Shown here one piece after another: positions 12,574 to 26,103 of a stretch of 64,000 nt of DNA. The translations under genes were made by a program, and so were the position numbers. The notes under the pieces were generated by a model. The model made no database searches, had not been told where the DNA came from, and saw nothing but the letters and a program-made list of their open reading frames with translations. Every line of letters begins with the position of its first letter. Within the stretch, counting starts at the first letter, position 1. The DNA lies in contig JBBMNZ010000021.1 in NCBI GenBank assembly GCA_037954325.1, forward strand, positions 11,392,616 through 11,456,615, in the 5' to 3' direction. This DNA comes from Fistularia commersonii. Its lineage: Eukaryota; Chordata; Actinopteri; Syngnathiformes; Fistulariidae.

Positions 12574-15500
12574 ATGATGAACCTTCGGAGATTATTAAAT
12601 GTCTTGTCCAGATCCGTTCATGGTAAGAGGCGGCCTGCCGTGACATGCGGCGGCCACGATCTGCAGCAGCTCAGGTACTTTCAAATCAAGTCCAGAAAAC
12701 TCGCCTACGCCAAAGACCTCTTCCTCGGGCAAGTGAACAAGGTAAAGTTCATGTCCTGGAAACAGAAGCTTGAACTGTCAAGGAAGAAACGAAGTGGTTT
12801 TGTGTGCCGATCAAATCCAGGAAGTGAAAGACGGTGCCAATTTCTGCCTTCTATCTTACCTTTGGGCTGCACATTCTTCAGGGTCACAACTGTACAACAT
12901 CCGTCTCCATTTAACCATCTCCTCTGCTATCCTGTTCTCTCACGCCAACTAACTTAATGTCTACTTTCCCTCCATCCATAAATCTCCTCTCTTGCAACTC
13001 CAACCTACAGCATCTTCCACCCAGACCTTCATCATCCCTCCTTTGTCCATGTCCAAACCATATCAGTCTGACAATATTTAGTTTTGGCACTGTTTTCCAT
13101 TGGATGTCTTTCCTGACATGTTTATCCCAGCTTGCATTTGTATTTGTTCACTTTATAAATAATAATAAGAGTAAATCGTCATTATTGGTAGTCACATTTT
13201 CGTATTTTAGATATGCACATTTTAGTGATTTTACCTACAAGTCCCATAGAATATACAAAGGCAGCACTAATGTTACATTATTGATTTTTTTTTTTTTGAT
13301 AAAAATTTTTGAGTTTTTAATTTATGTGCTATTGTGTTCTTCACTCTTGTGAGTCGAATCAATGAATCTTCTGTGTAACAGACATTAACTAACTGAAACT
13401 TTCTCTGTCCCTTTACAGTCTTTTTACCCAATGCTTTATTTTTCATTATTTCCCACACTTCAGTTCACAGTATTATAAGGCAGTTTCGTCTCTTAAGAAA
13501 TGCTCACAATTGTAAAGTATTGTCATGGGCATTAAACATTTTTGCCTGCGTTCCACCTTCCAGGTTGAGGTCTTCCCTTATCCTGAGATTGGAAATGAAG
13601 AACTGGAGGAGATCAACCAACTCGTAGCACCGGTGGAGAGGTTCTTTACTGAGGATGGTAGGTGTAATAGAAACAGGAGAAAATTATTGCTTGTTATTTT
13701 TTTGCGTAGAAACTAAACATATTTTCCAAATGTTTATTATTATCTCACAGGTAATATGTAAAATTGAAAAAAAAGAATAAAAGAGAGGTTTTTTTTTTTT
13801 TCATTAACATTCAGAATTACAATTTGCATACATAATACCTAATGTCATTTCCAACAATATTTTAGTGTCTTTGTAGTTTTTCTTCATTGAATGGAGACAT
13901 TCAATGGAAATTTGCATTATTGGCCCATATCACTCAAGTTTTGTTGAGAGGGTTTTTTTTTTTGGAAAGACAGAGAAAATCCAGTGGCTCACCACAGAAT
14001 TTAATACATAGTATATCAAATATTTGGCAAACACTTTATTGTAAAGTGCATTCGTGAAAGTGATCCGTGGAGTTAACAGAAGTGCAAAGGGTGTTCTGAT
14101 CAAAAGAGAGTAATAGAAAAGGTTGTGGTATGAGCTGTATGATTTGATATCCAGTGCAAGAAACTGGTATCTTGTATTTGCAGCATATTTCATTGTGAGT
14201 TCTGTTGGTTGTTGAATAGCCCTTCCCAACTATTGGAGTTGTTAGTGGTGTCGTAATGTGTGCAGAAATATCACACTCACTGGAAAAAGAAGAGCAGTTT
14301 TTCAGGATAGTATAATAAGCATGGTCAAGTAGAAATATTTGCAACCAAGAAAGGAAATCCAATAAACACACCGAGAAAAAAGGGAGGACCTATTTATTTG
14401 GTGCCCCCCAACATGCTACATGGAGGTTCACTCTCCTGTCACATGTCTGTGGTAATCAGATAAATTACAATCCCCTTCAGCAACATTTTACAAGCGTGCT
14501 GGAAATAACTGCCTAGCAGAGACAGATGTTTTTGTTGAATATCATGCATGAGATGACACATGTTATTAAAGTGGCCATTTATTTTTGCGTTAATAAAACA
14601 TACTTTGTGGAGTATAAACCTGGGCCAGGGACGCAGGACATAAGTCCATATACGGTAGTTTTTCACTTAATGAAATAACCTTTTGTGATAAAAGAAATAA
14701 ACGTGATAGAAAAATATATTTGCTATCCTTTTCTTCAAATTTTTTATTTACTTGAGTCATGATTACCAATGTTGGTCGAGAAACCCCTCGCTTAATCATC
14801 ACAATTGTATTTAACAAACAAACAAACAATGCCACTGAGAGCCCATGTTTGTGTTTTCAGTGGACTCAGCCAAGATCGACCAGGAGGCCAGGATACCCCC
14901 GGAGACCTTAGATGGCTTGAAAGAGCTCGGCCTGTTCGGTATTCAGATCCCTGAGGAGTATGGTAGGAGGATGTTAAAGTGGACTTTCAAACTCCTGTGA
15001 TGCAGCAAGTATCAAATATTAGGATGAGCAATAGAAGAACAGTGTCCAACATTTGCAGCTCCATTAACTGTTAACTGCTTATTATTCACCTTCATGTAGA
15101 CATTTTGGTTAACTTGCAAATTTCAAGGCAGTTGTTTTCTATATATTTTCCACCATTTTCTGTTAGATAGTCACTGCCAATTCAAGGTCATTTGCAAGTT
15201 AACTTGCAAAACCATTTTTTTCGATTGCAAATTCCTCTAATGTGGGAGTATATTTATAAAAACAATAGAAAAGATTCTATGTAATTGATAACAGGGTAAT
15301 ATTTAAAAAAAATCATGTTTTTATTTTGTTTTTTTACCTCTCAGGTGGTTTGGGATTGTCCAACACCATGTACGCCCGACTAGCAGAGATCATCTCACTG
15401 GATGGCTCCATCGCTGTGACGCTGGCAGCCCATCAAGCAATAGGACTCAAGGTCAGGACATGCTGCATTGTGCAGGAAACCCAATTTTGCTTGTTCTTTA

Positions 15501-18500
15501 CACCTCTGATGAATATTGAATCTGTGAGAAATTCAGTTATCAACTTAAATGGGGAATACTTGGTTGCAGGGTATCCTGATTGCAGGGAATGAAGCTCAGA
15601 AGAAAAAGTATCTCCCCAAACTGGCTACTGGAGAATATATCGCTGCATTCTGTCTCACAGAGCCTGGCAGGTAAACTATTTCATGTCTACTTATATTTAT
15701 AGCCCGTTATGAAACTATTCAAACGATTCAAGAAAAAATGTTGATTTTAGATTAGTTGTGTAGATTCAGAATGACATGAAGTTTTTCAGTTTGCATTTGT
15801 GTTGCATTTGTCTTTGCCATCGCACCGTACAACTGAAGGCTAATATAGCCCATTCCCTCATTTTTAACACTGTAATGTCGCAGGGGAGGGTTAACAGCCC
15901 AAATGCAGACCATTGACTTTAGCTTTCCATTTTATTTGACAAGTGTAAATGAGATGCAAACGCAAAACAATTAATACCTTTGAAAGTTAACCCGATACGT
16001 GCATCTGTCCCACACTTCCTTGTGTCTTTTTGGACTTCTTCACCATCTTCTTAAGGACTTTGGCAAGTAACTTCATTTCAAGTGAAAATGTCACCAACAG
16101 TCACATCCTGTTTTCATTTTTCTCACATACTGCCCATTCGGAAAATGGTAAAGATGTTTTCAGAGTTCCGAGTAGTTTTTAAGTTCAACCCTTTTCTTGT
16201 CACACAACTTAGAAATGATAGATTATTGTGGCGCTTTATTTTGAAGAAGGACAGAAATTTCTACTTTATCATTTGCTGTAAACAGTCCGAACAATCTAGA
16301 TTCAAGATTTTTATTGTCATATGCATTGTAAGAATATGTTGATTATGACAATGCAATGAAGTTCTTTGTGCACTCCCTTCACACCAGACAAATAGTAATC
16401 GATAAAATAACACTAGATATTACAACAATGGGAGACAGCTTACAAATATATACAAAAAAAAAAGACAGGCATTAAGTAATTATTACACAATAATAATTTT
16501 AGAAATAGAAATACTAACTGTTAAGTATTAAGTGTTTGTGCAGATGTAGTGTGTATTGAGCAGGACCTTGTTAGGCATATTTAATACAAAGTTTCACTTA
16601 ACATCTCATTCACTGCTCGACTTCACAAACTTAGTTTGGTCTCACTTGTACTCAATGGCACATTTCAGTGGCAGTGATGCAGCCTCCATTCAGACTCGCG
16701 CCACGCTGTCCGAGGACAAAACGCACTACCTTATAAACGGCGCCAAGGTGAGATCAACCGTATCACAAGTGTCTGCCGCTTTCTTGACGGCAAGTTTGAC
16801 ATTTTCCATCAAGCGATGTTTGCTACACAGATCTGGATTTCAAATGGAGGGATGGCAGACATCATGACAGTGTTTGCTAGGACAGAGGTTGACGTCGACG
16901 GCACGAAGAAAGATAAAATCTCAGCTTTCATTGTGGAGCGGGCATTCGGGGGCATAACCAGTGGCAAGCCCGAAGACAAAATGGGCATCCGCGGCTCTAA
17001 CAGTAAGACAGGGGAAGCATACAGCCAAATCGGGCTAAAAATGTAAACATAATTTAAAATCAATCTTTGAACTTTTTCAGCTTGTGAAGTCTCCTTCGAC
17101 AATGTCCCAGTGCCTGTAGAGAATGTTCTCGGAGAAGTCGGTGGTGGTTTCAAGGTGAGCTTCACCTTATTGCAAACGACCTGTTGATATCTACTGTCGC
17201 CAGTTCCGCTGTCAGATTTTTGACTTGATTTGAATCATTCTGTTGCTCAAAGACAATCCAGCAGATTTTCCACTATGTAGTAATACCCATCTATGAGGGA
17301 TATCACAACATGTTCCTCTTGCCAGTTTATTTTAGATCACTCTCTTTTCATCACTCACATTTCATACAAGAATGTAACAGTTTTTCACACTATAAAAACA
17401 ATATAGTAATTCCTCTTTTTCACTTGAAAGTGTCATTTAAGCACCAAACCTGAGCACAAAGAATATTTATTTCCAATCAGAAAACGTGGTTATAAAATAC
17501 ATTCATGTTACACAGAAGTAGTTTTAAAAGTATTTGATAATAAGGATAATAATGAATAACTGATAAATGGAGGAATTATAAAACTTCAGTGAATGTTTTT
17601 TTTTTGTTGTTTAATTTATACTATGACTTCCACTAAGGGTTTGTATACTATTAATGTAGAAATGGAATCTTGAAACTTTTGCTTTTTTTTCTTCCAGGTG
17701 GCCATGAATATTTTGAACTCAGGGAGGTTCAGTATGGGAAGCTCTTCAGCTGGAATGATAAAAAAACTGATCGGTAAGAAAAGTCTTTCATATTGAGTAG
17801 ATGAGAAGCACCAGCTCTTCAAGCCTGTGTCTCCTTTACAACAGAGTTGACATCCGAGTATGCAGCAAGCAGGAAGCAGTTCAACAAAAGCCTCAGTGAA
17901 TTTGGGATGATCCAGGTACAATTTCCTCCATGTGGACCACGTCTCTCCCATCAGGTCAGGACTGACTGAGGCGTGTGGTTTTCTGCAGGAGAAGTTTGCC
18001 CTCATGGCCGTCAATGCCTATGTGATGGAGAGCATGGCATATCTGACAGCAGGAATGATGGACAGGCCAGGTCTTCCTGATTGCTCTCTAGAAGCTGCCA
18101 TGGTCAAGGTTAGATCGCATACACGCCAACTTCAGGGTCCAGTGGACGCTTAACTTTTGCACCTCACCTTTGAGGATTCGTTAGATTTACCAGACTGGGG
18201 AGTATTAGGGATTTAGGTCCTAACCGGTGGTTGACCCACAAAAAGTGGCTCATAAGCCAACCCAGTCACCAGGGAATGTAATCAATCAGTGGCAAAATTG
18301 CATTTGAGTCATATATCATATATATCATATTGTCATATATCTACACACAACCAGTATAATTGAATAGGTCGTCCTGGCAACTGTGACGCCTGTGTTGAAC
18401 TATTTCAAACAACACAACCTATTGACAAAGCACATAATGATGTGCTGAAACACTATGGAGTAGGCAGACAGAGGGGAGATCACGGTGGTTCCCGTGATCT

Positions 18501-21436
18501 TTCGTCTGACACATGCACAGAACAATTGAGAAACAAGATGTATATTCTTACAGTGTGTGTGTGTTCATGCGTATAATGTGGATCTTACACAGGTATTCAG
18601 CTCGGAGGGTGGTTGGATCTGTGTGAGTGAAGCTCTCCAAGTCCTCGGGGGACTGGGTTACACCAAAAATTACCCCTTTGAACGCTATGTACGGGACTGT
18701 CGCATCCTGCCAATCTTTGAGGTGAAGTATTATTCCACTCACTCTTTAGAGCACAAAAGTTCATGAAAAGGTCCCAAATCTCCTTCTTCATCTTCAGATG
18801 GATTTTATCATCATCATTTTTTGATGTTGAGTCACCTTAAGACTAGGCATCAAACATCTGGTCGCAGTGATCAGCTGGAATTTATCTACTCACCCCTGAT
18901 CAACAGCTTATCAGATGTTTCAACAGCGCTCAAAATCAATCAAACCCACATCATAGAAGACCCTTTTTTTTTAAATTACCATATTTTCCGGACTAGAAGT
19001 TGCACCAGCCAAAAACGCATAATAAAGAAGAAAAAAAACATCTAAGACTGCTTTTGGAGGGGGAGGTTTATTGCATTGAAAGGCAAGTTACAGTGTAATG
19101 TCCGAGCAGATGTGCCCAGCAGTGGGAATATGCTGGTTAAACCTTATCTTTATTAGAACAATTAAGCAACAGGGGCTCCGCTTTATCTTCTCCGTCTCAG
19201 CGCTCTCTCTCCTCACGCCCCATTCCCTCACTCCCTCTCATCCCAAAACACATTCACAGCCACTCGGAAATCACAGAATTCTGAACATTTCTCTAAACTA
19301 TACCGCAGGGTTGTGACAATAGTAATAACAATAGAATAGAGAACAACAGGTTGAATAGGTGTCTGGTATGTTAACGTTACATGTTAACAGCTATTCAGAT
19401 AACTATAGCATAAACAACATAGCATAACAAGTTTACCCAACTCTCAATCTCACTCAATCACTACATTCATTTAATTTTTCATCCTCTGCCACTTCTGAGC
19501 CACTCCACCAGCTCCGGAGGTAGACGGCGCACTGCTTCCTCTTCTGCATGGCTGTTTTTGGGACATAGTTAATCGTGCTCTGACAGAGAGGCGGTTGCGT
19601 TGCATGAAGTAGTAACGCCAAGAATGTCCCACTATAAAGTCATTTATGTTCATCGCCTTGGCAACTCCCTTTTGTAAACTCATTCCTCAAGTTTTGGTCA
19701 TCTAGCTTGTAGCCAGCAATCATCTTAAGTCACACCTGAGAATAAGCCATTTAAACCATGAAGAAAAGTGCAACTTATAGTCCAAAATATATGGTTACTT
19801 ACTTCCAAATTACATTCATGGTCAATAATAGTCACCAATAGTTTAGCCATCCAATAATGTGACCTATAAATGGTGCGAGTATTTAAATGTATTTTGTTGT
19901 TCTGTAATCTAGACATGATGTAGTTAATGCTCAAAAGGTAGCATGTTTTTGTGTCCACTGATAGGGCACCAATGAGATTCTGAGGATGTACATCGCTCTG
20001 ACGGGAATGCAGCACGCTGGAAAAATCCTCACAGGCAAGATAAAGTAAGAATATGAAAGGTGTTAAGCATCATAATGCACTAATCATAGAATGAGTCTCA
20101 GGAAGAAAGCATGTCTTTTAAAGAGAAAACATACAGTAAGTAACCTAACTGATTGATTGGGGAAAAAATTTAAATTAATAGCAGCAAAGGGAAATACTTT
20201 TTCAAAATGTGAACTATGATCACACAAAAGTTAATGTAAATGAAATGTTTTACATGAACAACCCCCAGAGACAAAGATAAATAAATCAATCAATTGTTCT
20301 TGATTTTTGAAGGTAATTGTTTAAAAAAATGTATTACTCTATTTAATCTATCTATATACTCATATCCATACAGGATAGCGAATTGCTTTCTGTGTTTATA
20401 TATATATATCTATCTCTCTCTCTATATATATACCTGTATATGTGTGTGTATATGTATGTGTGTATATTTATATTTATATATTTATGTACATATATATGTA
20501 TGTGTGTGTGTATGTATAGGTAGATAGATTTTGCTTATGTTGTGCTGAATGTGAAAAGAGCTTCACAAAACATGATGAAAACTTTTAATCTTTCTAACAA
20601 GAAAGACCAAAATGAATGAAAAATGCAGGAAAATAAAAAATGAAACATAAATCGAAGAAAATAAGTATGGAATTCAATACAATAAATGAAACATTTAAGC
20701 TTTGAGTTAAATCAAATTTTTGACTTTGCCTGATTGGTTTATATTAGCCATCCATTGGGTGTCACATAATAACGGAGCAACTGTTTTTCTGCTTTGCATG
20801 TCATGCACCCTGATCACCTTCTTGGAAATGGAGAAAAATAAGTGACTAGAGTTCCATAATTATGGCTCCTTTCCATCGCATATTAGTGTAATTGCCATGT
20901 TGAATATGCAAATCCAAATGCAGCATCAGTGTTTGTGCTTTGCCTAAAGGGAGATGAAGAAAGGAAATATCGGTCTTGCCCTGCAAATGGTGACCAAGAA
21001 ACTGAAAACCTCATTTGGGGGATCAGTGGACTACGGCTTAACAGGGAAAGACGGAGTGGTGCATCCCAGCTTGACAGTAAGAACCCCATCTTGACTTTTA
21101 GAAGCAGGGCATTGTTTGTTTTTTTGAGTTTGACAAGCTTTGTGTTGACAGGAAAGTGCAAAGAAGTTGGAACAGAATGTCCATCTGTTTGGATCAACCG
21201 TGGAGAGTATTCTGTACAGATATGGAAAGGTAAATGAGGGAGAGGAAAGTTTACCTTGCTCAATTTTTTTCTAATTTCTCCAAACAAGTTCCTTCTTTTG
21301 GCACCACTTGGAAACTTAATTCGTAGAACGGTCAGTTAGTCAGTTTTTCCAATCCGTCAAATCCTGCTTTATTTAGTGTCGCTAGTTTTACCCAGATACT
21401 TGAAAAACATGTGATATAAATCTGATCAATTATTTG

Positions 21437-21502
<66 letters not shown>

Positions 21503-23534
21503 TATATGTATTTATATACCTCTATCTATATGGAGATGTATATATATAAATATCACATTTTAGTACCTTTTAAGACCGTATGTAAGCAGGCAATTAAAAT
21601 CTGAGGCAACAAATCAGCAATGTGGATCAAGACAGATTTAGTATTAGTTTCACCGTAATGCTCCTTGCCTCTAAAATTGTCTGTCTCTTAATTCCACATC
21701 AAATGTTTTCTACACATTTTAATGTTTTTTTTTTCATCACTGATAATCCACCAGAACTGCTGTATCTTCTGTTTCATGTGTATCAGCCTGATAGGAAGCC
21801 AGCAAAAAGGAGAACTGTCAGATATAAATATGTGTGCGAAATTAATGACATGACCTTTAAGAAAGGCCATGAAGGTGCATCTATAAATTGCGCTGCATAT
21901 TCAAAGAGATTAAGGTTTTTTGGTTTTTTTTTGGATACTCAAACGGCTTTCTGCTGAAAGAGACGTTGCTGAGGCTGGAAACGTCAGCTGACCACAAGTG
22001 TTGTTGATATTGTCAGACTATCGTGGATGAACAGCTGGTCCTAAAGAGAGTCGCAGATGTCCTTATTAACCTGTACGCCATGACAGCCGTCCTGTCCCGA
22101 GCCAGCCGCTCCATCAGCATTGGCCTCCGTAACCACAACCACGAGGTTTGTTGGTTCTTATCTCTTCCCACTTAATAATATGTTACACGACTATAATTCC
22201 ACCATAACTGAAATCCTTTCAAACATGGCAGACCACGCTCACAGTGATACAATCTAGCAACGTGACCATTTTTAAATCATATAATCAACAGAACACACAA
22301 GTTGATTTGTAAAGTCACATGACACAACTTTGCTTTTTATTGTCACTATAGCTGGGATGTCTAACGTACAGCATGTGGGCTAGAACCAGCCCGCTAGGGG
22401 GTCCAATCTGACTCTTGATAAATGGATATATTCATATAAATCTTCTGTTCCTCTACAGTAGCCATATAAAAAATGTGCGACATTTAATGGTCAAATGAGT
22501 TTGGCACCCCTATACTAGAGGGTTATTTATTTGGATAGCCTGCTTAGACTTACCTTAAACATTTCCCATGACTGCCAGGAGAACCAGATAAATTAGGCAA
22601 CTTATCACCTAACATAAGGGTAACATAGACTTAGAAACTTTGAAGTCACAGACCAGTCAAATGTTGTCAAAATAAGCCTTGTACACGATTTAAAAACTTT
22701 AAAGCACGTTTTAAGCACGAACACCAGAGAGGACAGGTACAGCTTTGTTTTGTTTTTTTCAAAGCTGGTGATTATCTTCTGGTTCAAAGGAGTAGCCCTG
22801 CTGTGTGTTCTTCCCAGGGCTTCAGGCAGAACATCTCATTTACATTTTTGATGAAACATGCCAAATAAAAGATCTCTCTCTGGCAGTTCTCCTTCCGAAA
22901 AAGTTTATTTCAAGTAGATAGCCTGGGGATGGGAACACATTTTTGATTGTTTGTATTGCACATATGTATTTGAATCTGTTGACTGTGTCATCCAGCTAAC
23001 TGTCTTCTCGTGTTTGGCATTCTGTTTCTTTCAAGACATAAGGCTGACCTATGAAAGGAGGAAATGTTTACAGTGGGGGGTTCAGGCTCCCAAAAAATAG
23101 CTGCAATAACTGGAATACAATTGTCTCACTTCTTCAAATTTAGTTTCACCGTCTCTAGTTGTCAGAAGGTTTGCCTCATTTTTCTATTTTCCAGGTGCTG
23201 CTCACAAATACCTTCTGCAATGAAGTGTTCATGAAAAACAACTACATGATGGCTCAGTTACAAAAACGTAAGTAAACAGAAAGTGACAGGACTTTCATGT
23301 GTTACAGCATATCTCCAACGGTTTTCACATTGTGCTCGGATTAACTTGCCTGCATGTAACACAATTTTAATGAGATCTAACGCGGGTGGTTGAAAGAGAC
23401 ATCTTGTTTGACATCCACTCTGATCCATTTCAGATTCTCCCGAAAACAACGATGCCAGCATCAAGAAGATTGCAAGGGAAGTCCTAGAGAATCGGGCCTA
23501 CATCTGCTCACACCCTCTGGAGAGAACATACTAA
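12574..23534 (+). CDS. acad9: ACAD9, mitochondrial acyl-CoA dehydrogenase / complex I assembly factor
   Basis: Eighteen exons join in frame: 12574-12741, 13564-13657, 14861-14962, 15345-15451, 15570-15670, 16669-16747, 16831-17002, 17081-17154, 17698-17773, 17845-17915, 17989-18108, 18593-18721, 19965-20044, 20950-21076, 21152-21229, 22017-22145, 23195-23267, 23434-23534. The product is 626 aa; human is about 621. It starts MMNLRRLLNVLSRSV, a basic mitochondrial presequence. Signatures include GLFGIQIPEEYGGLGLSNTM, the FAD-domain AAFCLTEPGSGSDAAS, and RILPIFEGTNEILRMYIAL. The Glu ending FE (about residue 431, last codon of exon 12) matches the catalytic base. The C-terminal half contains VLSRASRSISIGLRNHNHE, typical of the VLCAD/ACAD9 branch, and ends YICSHPLERTY. 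ACAD9 works at the inner mitochondrial membrane with ECSIT and NDUFAF1 in complex I assembly and has long-chain dehydrogenase activity. All donors used are GT. A polyadenylation signal AATAAA lies at 24106. Confidence 0.97.
15108..15203. repeat. Inverted repeat in acad9 intron 3
   Basis: GTTAACTTGCAAAT (15108..15121) is repeated in perfect inversion as ATTTGCAAGTTAAC (15190..15203), with further imperfect symmetry outward. The loop is about 68 bases. It may be a decayed MITE end pair. No target duplication was identified. Confidence 0.5.
16298..16500. repeat. Candidate dispersed repeat, TTTATTGTCAT...CAATGAAGTTC type, in acad9 intron 5
   Basis: The segment TCAAGATTTTTATTGTCAT, then GACAATGCAATGAAGTTC and a TGCACTCCC block, resembles the 3' termini of non-LTR elements common in fish (TTTATTGTCA / CAATGAAATTC). 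This is recognition by memory; no ORF is present. Confidence 0.4.
18979..19794. mobile_element. MITE with CCATATTTTCCGGACTA termini and TTA target duplication, in acad9 intron 12
   Basis: The left end reads CCATATTTTCCGGACTAGAA and the right end is its imperfect inversion, ending TTATAGTCCAAAATATATGG. Inverted similarity runs about 28 bp, to GTTGCAC. The trinucleotide TTA flanks both sides (976..978 and 795..797 of the 18,000s and 19,000s). A 3-bp TTA/TWA duplication fits PIF/Harbinger-type insertion. Elements with this CCGGACTATAAGT terminus are widespread in fish. The 816-bp interior has no transposase. Confidence 0.65.
20395..20525. repeat. TA/TG/TC-rich simple repeat
   Basis: Mixed TATA, TCTC and TGTA dinucleotide tracts in acad9 intron 13. 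Confidence 0.85.
21439..21501. repeat. (TG)n microsatellite
   Basis: About 30 uninterrupted TG units in acad9 intron 15. Confidence 0.98.
22352..22512. mobile_element. Short decayed hAT-like element in acad9 intron 16
   Basis: The right end, read inverted, is TAGGGGTGCCAAACTCATTT. The left end is CTGGGATGTCTAACGTAC, followed by GGGCTAGAACCAGCCCGC. Both resemble the CAGGGGTGTCAAAC terminus of abundant fish hAT MITEs. Flanks CACTATAG and TACTAGAG match at 6 of 8 positions, consistent with an eroded 8-bp duplication. Confidence 0.5.
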
Positions 23535-23691
23535 ATTCCTGTGTGGCCACAGCAGCAAGCATATCGGCATTCATGCTAAACCAGTGTCAAAGCAGCTCAC
23601 AGTAAACATACTTCAGCGTGCTCGGCACTGACCAATGGGGAAATCAATAGTTTCTTTGCTTCAGGGTTGTGAATAGATCATACAAATGCCT

Positions 23692-23790
23692 GTAGAGGCT
23701 CTCAGTCATCCAGGCCATGGTCATTTGTCGTCAAGTATTATGGCGGCAGCTGCACTCGGTTTCTCTCCATGAAGATATTTAGCTTCTGTT
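23692..23790. repeat. Dispersed fish repeat fragment in acad9 3' UTR
   Basis: GAGGCTCTCAGTCATCCAGG with a following GGCAGCTGCACTC block matches the family at 10625 and 63559. It lies between the acad9 stop and its AATAAA, so it would be transcribed as 3' UTR. Confidence 0.5.
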
Positions 23791-24179
23791 CTATACATTT
23801 ATATAAAACTTTTGAATTGTATTTCCCACTTTGAATGAGTCTGGAGAATAGCCTGTCTCAGGCAGCAGTTCAAAAGACGGTGACACAAGATACAGCTGTT
23901 AGGGTACAGCTTATGAGTTTGACAGTGAACTGCTACAACAGGGAACTACGGTCCCCGATGGCCTCGGAGGAGACTTGTACATGAAGCAAAATTTTATGTT
24001 GAATTTTGCAGTAATGCACAGGTTTTACAACCGCAAGCAGGACTGATCACACCGCAAAGACCAAAAACATCTGCCAGGTCTAAGTCTCAACCAACACTAA
24101 TCTTGAATAAAGATATGGAGTGTGTAACAGCAAGGTTGTTGTTGTTATTGTTATGAAGTCGGTGACTCTTTGGTAACTG

Positions 24180-24392
24180 ACTTGTGTGAATTCCCGTCAC
24201 TTCCCGTGAACGAGCGGAAGTAGCAGCGGCGGCGCGCGCCGTGCGCGCACAGGCTCGTCCCGCGCATGTGATAAGTCGCGCAGGTGCGGCTAATTGCGCC
24301 AATTGCCGAAAAGCTCTGCGAACGCTAAGAACCGACTGCCGATAGTTATTTTGTCATTTTTGTTGGTTTATTTGTCGAACTTTGCTGCCGAA
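24180..24392 (+). promoter_or_regulatory. lsm14b CpG-rich promoter and 5' UTR
   Basis: A dense CpG block (GGCGGCGCGCGCCGTGCGCG) carries an ETS-type site CGGAAGT at 24215..24221 and an opposite-strand ETS-like CACTTCCCG at about 24198. This is the usual make-up of a housekeeping promoter. It lies only about 70 bp after the acad9 AATAAA at 24106, so the two genes are tightly packed head to tail. Confidence 0.6.
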
Positions 24393-26103
24393 ATGAGCAG
24401 CAGAGGCGGAACTCCTTACATCGGTAGTAAAATAAGTTTGATATCAAAGGCTCAGATTCGTTATGAGGGCATTTTGTCCTCCGTGGACACGGACCGGTCC
24501 ACTGTAGCCTTAGCTAAAGGTAGGGGAGAGCTAATTTATTCTCCCTAATTCTACCCTTATTCTGTAGAATTAAAATACCAATAGTTTCTCTTTATCCTTC
24601 TAATTTCCTCCTCCCCCCAGTTAAATCCTACGGCACAGAGGACCGGCACACTGACAGACCGGTCCCGCCCAAAGATGAAACTTATGAATACATAATATTC
24701 AGAGGGAGTGATATCAAGGACATCACTGTGTCTGAGCCTCCGAAGCCGCACCATGGGCTCCCCCGAGATCCTGCAATTGTACAGGTACGTGTGGTGTTTC
24801 AGGTAATTACAAATTAGTGGTGTGAAGAATAGGCTTGTATTGTCTTTTCTTTCGCCCCCAAAGTCATCTATCGGGAGCTCCTCTGCTTATCAACCACGCT
24901 GGAGCCCATACAGGGACATGATGCCGACCTATAACCAGCTAGCGGCAAGCTCTCTACTCAACCAGCAGTACAATGCCGCGCTTGGTCTAGGTATTGTTAC
25001 CGACTCCTGGATCATTTCAGTGACGTTTTGAAACCTTCAGTAGCTTAACCAGAGCAGTTTGCCGTTCCCTCTTGTCATCACAGTGCCTGGGTTTCACGGC
25101 CTTCCTACCAGAAGAGCTCCCATGGTGGAGCAGGCAGTCCAAACTGTGCCACTGGCCAGCGCCTCCCAGAGACGGATTAAATCCTCAAGCCAGCCAGAGC
25201 CCAGGCAGACTTTGCGTGCCGCCCAGCGCTCAGGCAGACTCGATTCCCAGGGCCAGAAGGAAAATATACCAAACGGTAGGACTGCACATTTGGTTTGCAA
25301 AACATATCACACTTTTTTTTTTTTTTAGTCCCAGTTGAACAAGTAATTTGGGACCATTTATTTTTCCATAGCTCGAACTTCATCCCAACCAACTGCACCC
25401 AAGACTCAAGGCCAAATTGCAGATGTTCAGAAACAAAGGCAAAAACAAGGTATTGAAATGGGAAAATTCACAGCTTATTTTAAAAGAACTTTGGCAGTTG
25501 AACGTTTGTTCTGTGCAGGCAGTCGCAGGTCGAGGAACCAGAGAAGAGGCCAGCTCCTTGTGAAAAACTCAAAGGCCACAACCTTGAAGTTTGAATCAGA
25601 TTTTGATTTTGAGACTGCAAATGCTCAGTTTAAAGATGATCTTACAAAGAAGGACTTTGGTGTGTTAAAGAGCTCCTTCAACTAAGCTTTATTTTTATTT
25701 TTTTTAAAAGAAGGCAATTCAATTTACTTTTTTTTTTTTCCCTGCTGCAGTTGAAAAAGATTCTGAGGAGGGAGCTGGAAACCAGGATGCACAGGTTGAG
25801 GAAACGACGGGCGACAAGTACTATGACAAAGCTAAGGGCTTCTTTGACAACATCTCTTCAGATCTGAAACCAAGGTGATTGCCGAGCCTTTGATGTCTGT
25901 TTTCTGTCTGGGTTTTTTCATGCTTAGTCATTGTTTGTGTCTACAGGAGGACCACATGGGCAGAGGAGAAAAAGCTGAACATGGAGACGTTTGGAGTCCC
26001 CGGTCGCCTCTTGAGAGGCAGAGGATTCAGAGGGCGGGGACGCAGGGGGCAGAGCACAACTGAGCAGAGACCCCTCCCAAAGATCGGTAGTGGGAGGGTT
26101 TAA
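24393..26103 (+). CDS. lsm14b: LSM14B, P-body / mRNP LSm protein
   Basis: Exons 24393-24519, 24621-24784, 24864-24990, 25084-25275, 25372-25449, 25519-25659, 25751-25874 and 25947-26103 join in frame to give 369 aa. Domains in order: an N-terminal LSm fold (about residues 5-85, ISLISKAQIRYEGILSSVDT, then YEYIIFRGSDIKD), a serine-rich linker containing PMVEQAVQT, an FDF motif (LKFESDFDFETANAQF, about 253-268), an FFD box (YYDKAKGFFDNIS, about 297-309), a TFG box (TWAEEKKLNMETFGV, about 320-335) and a short RG-rich tail ending GSGRV. AQIRYEGIL, ASSLLNQQYNAALGL and the GRV ending favour LSM14B over LSM14A. These proteins bind DDX6 and 4E-T and hold mRNAs in translationally repressed granules, notably in oocytes. 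ATTAAA at 26574 is a candidate polyadenylation signal. Confidence 0.95.
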
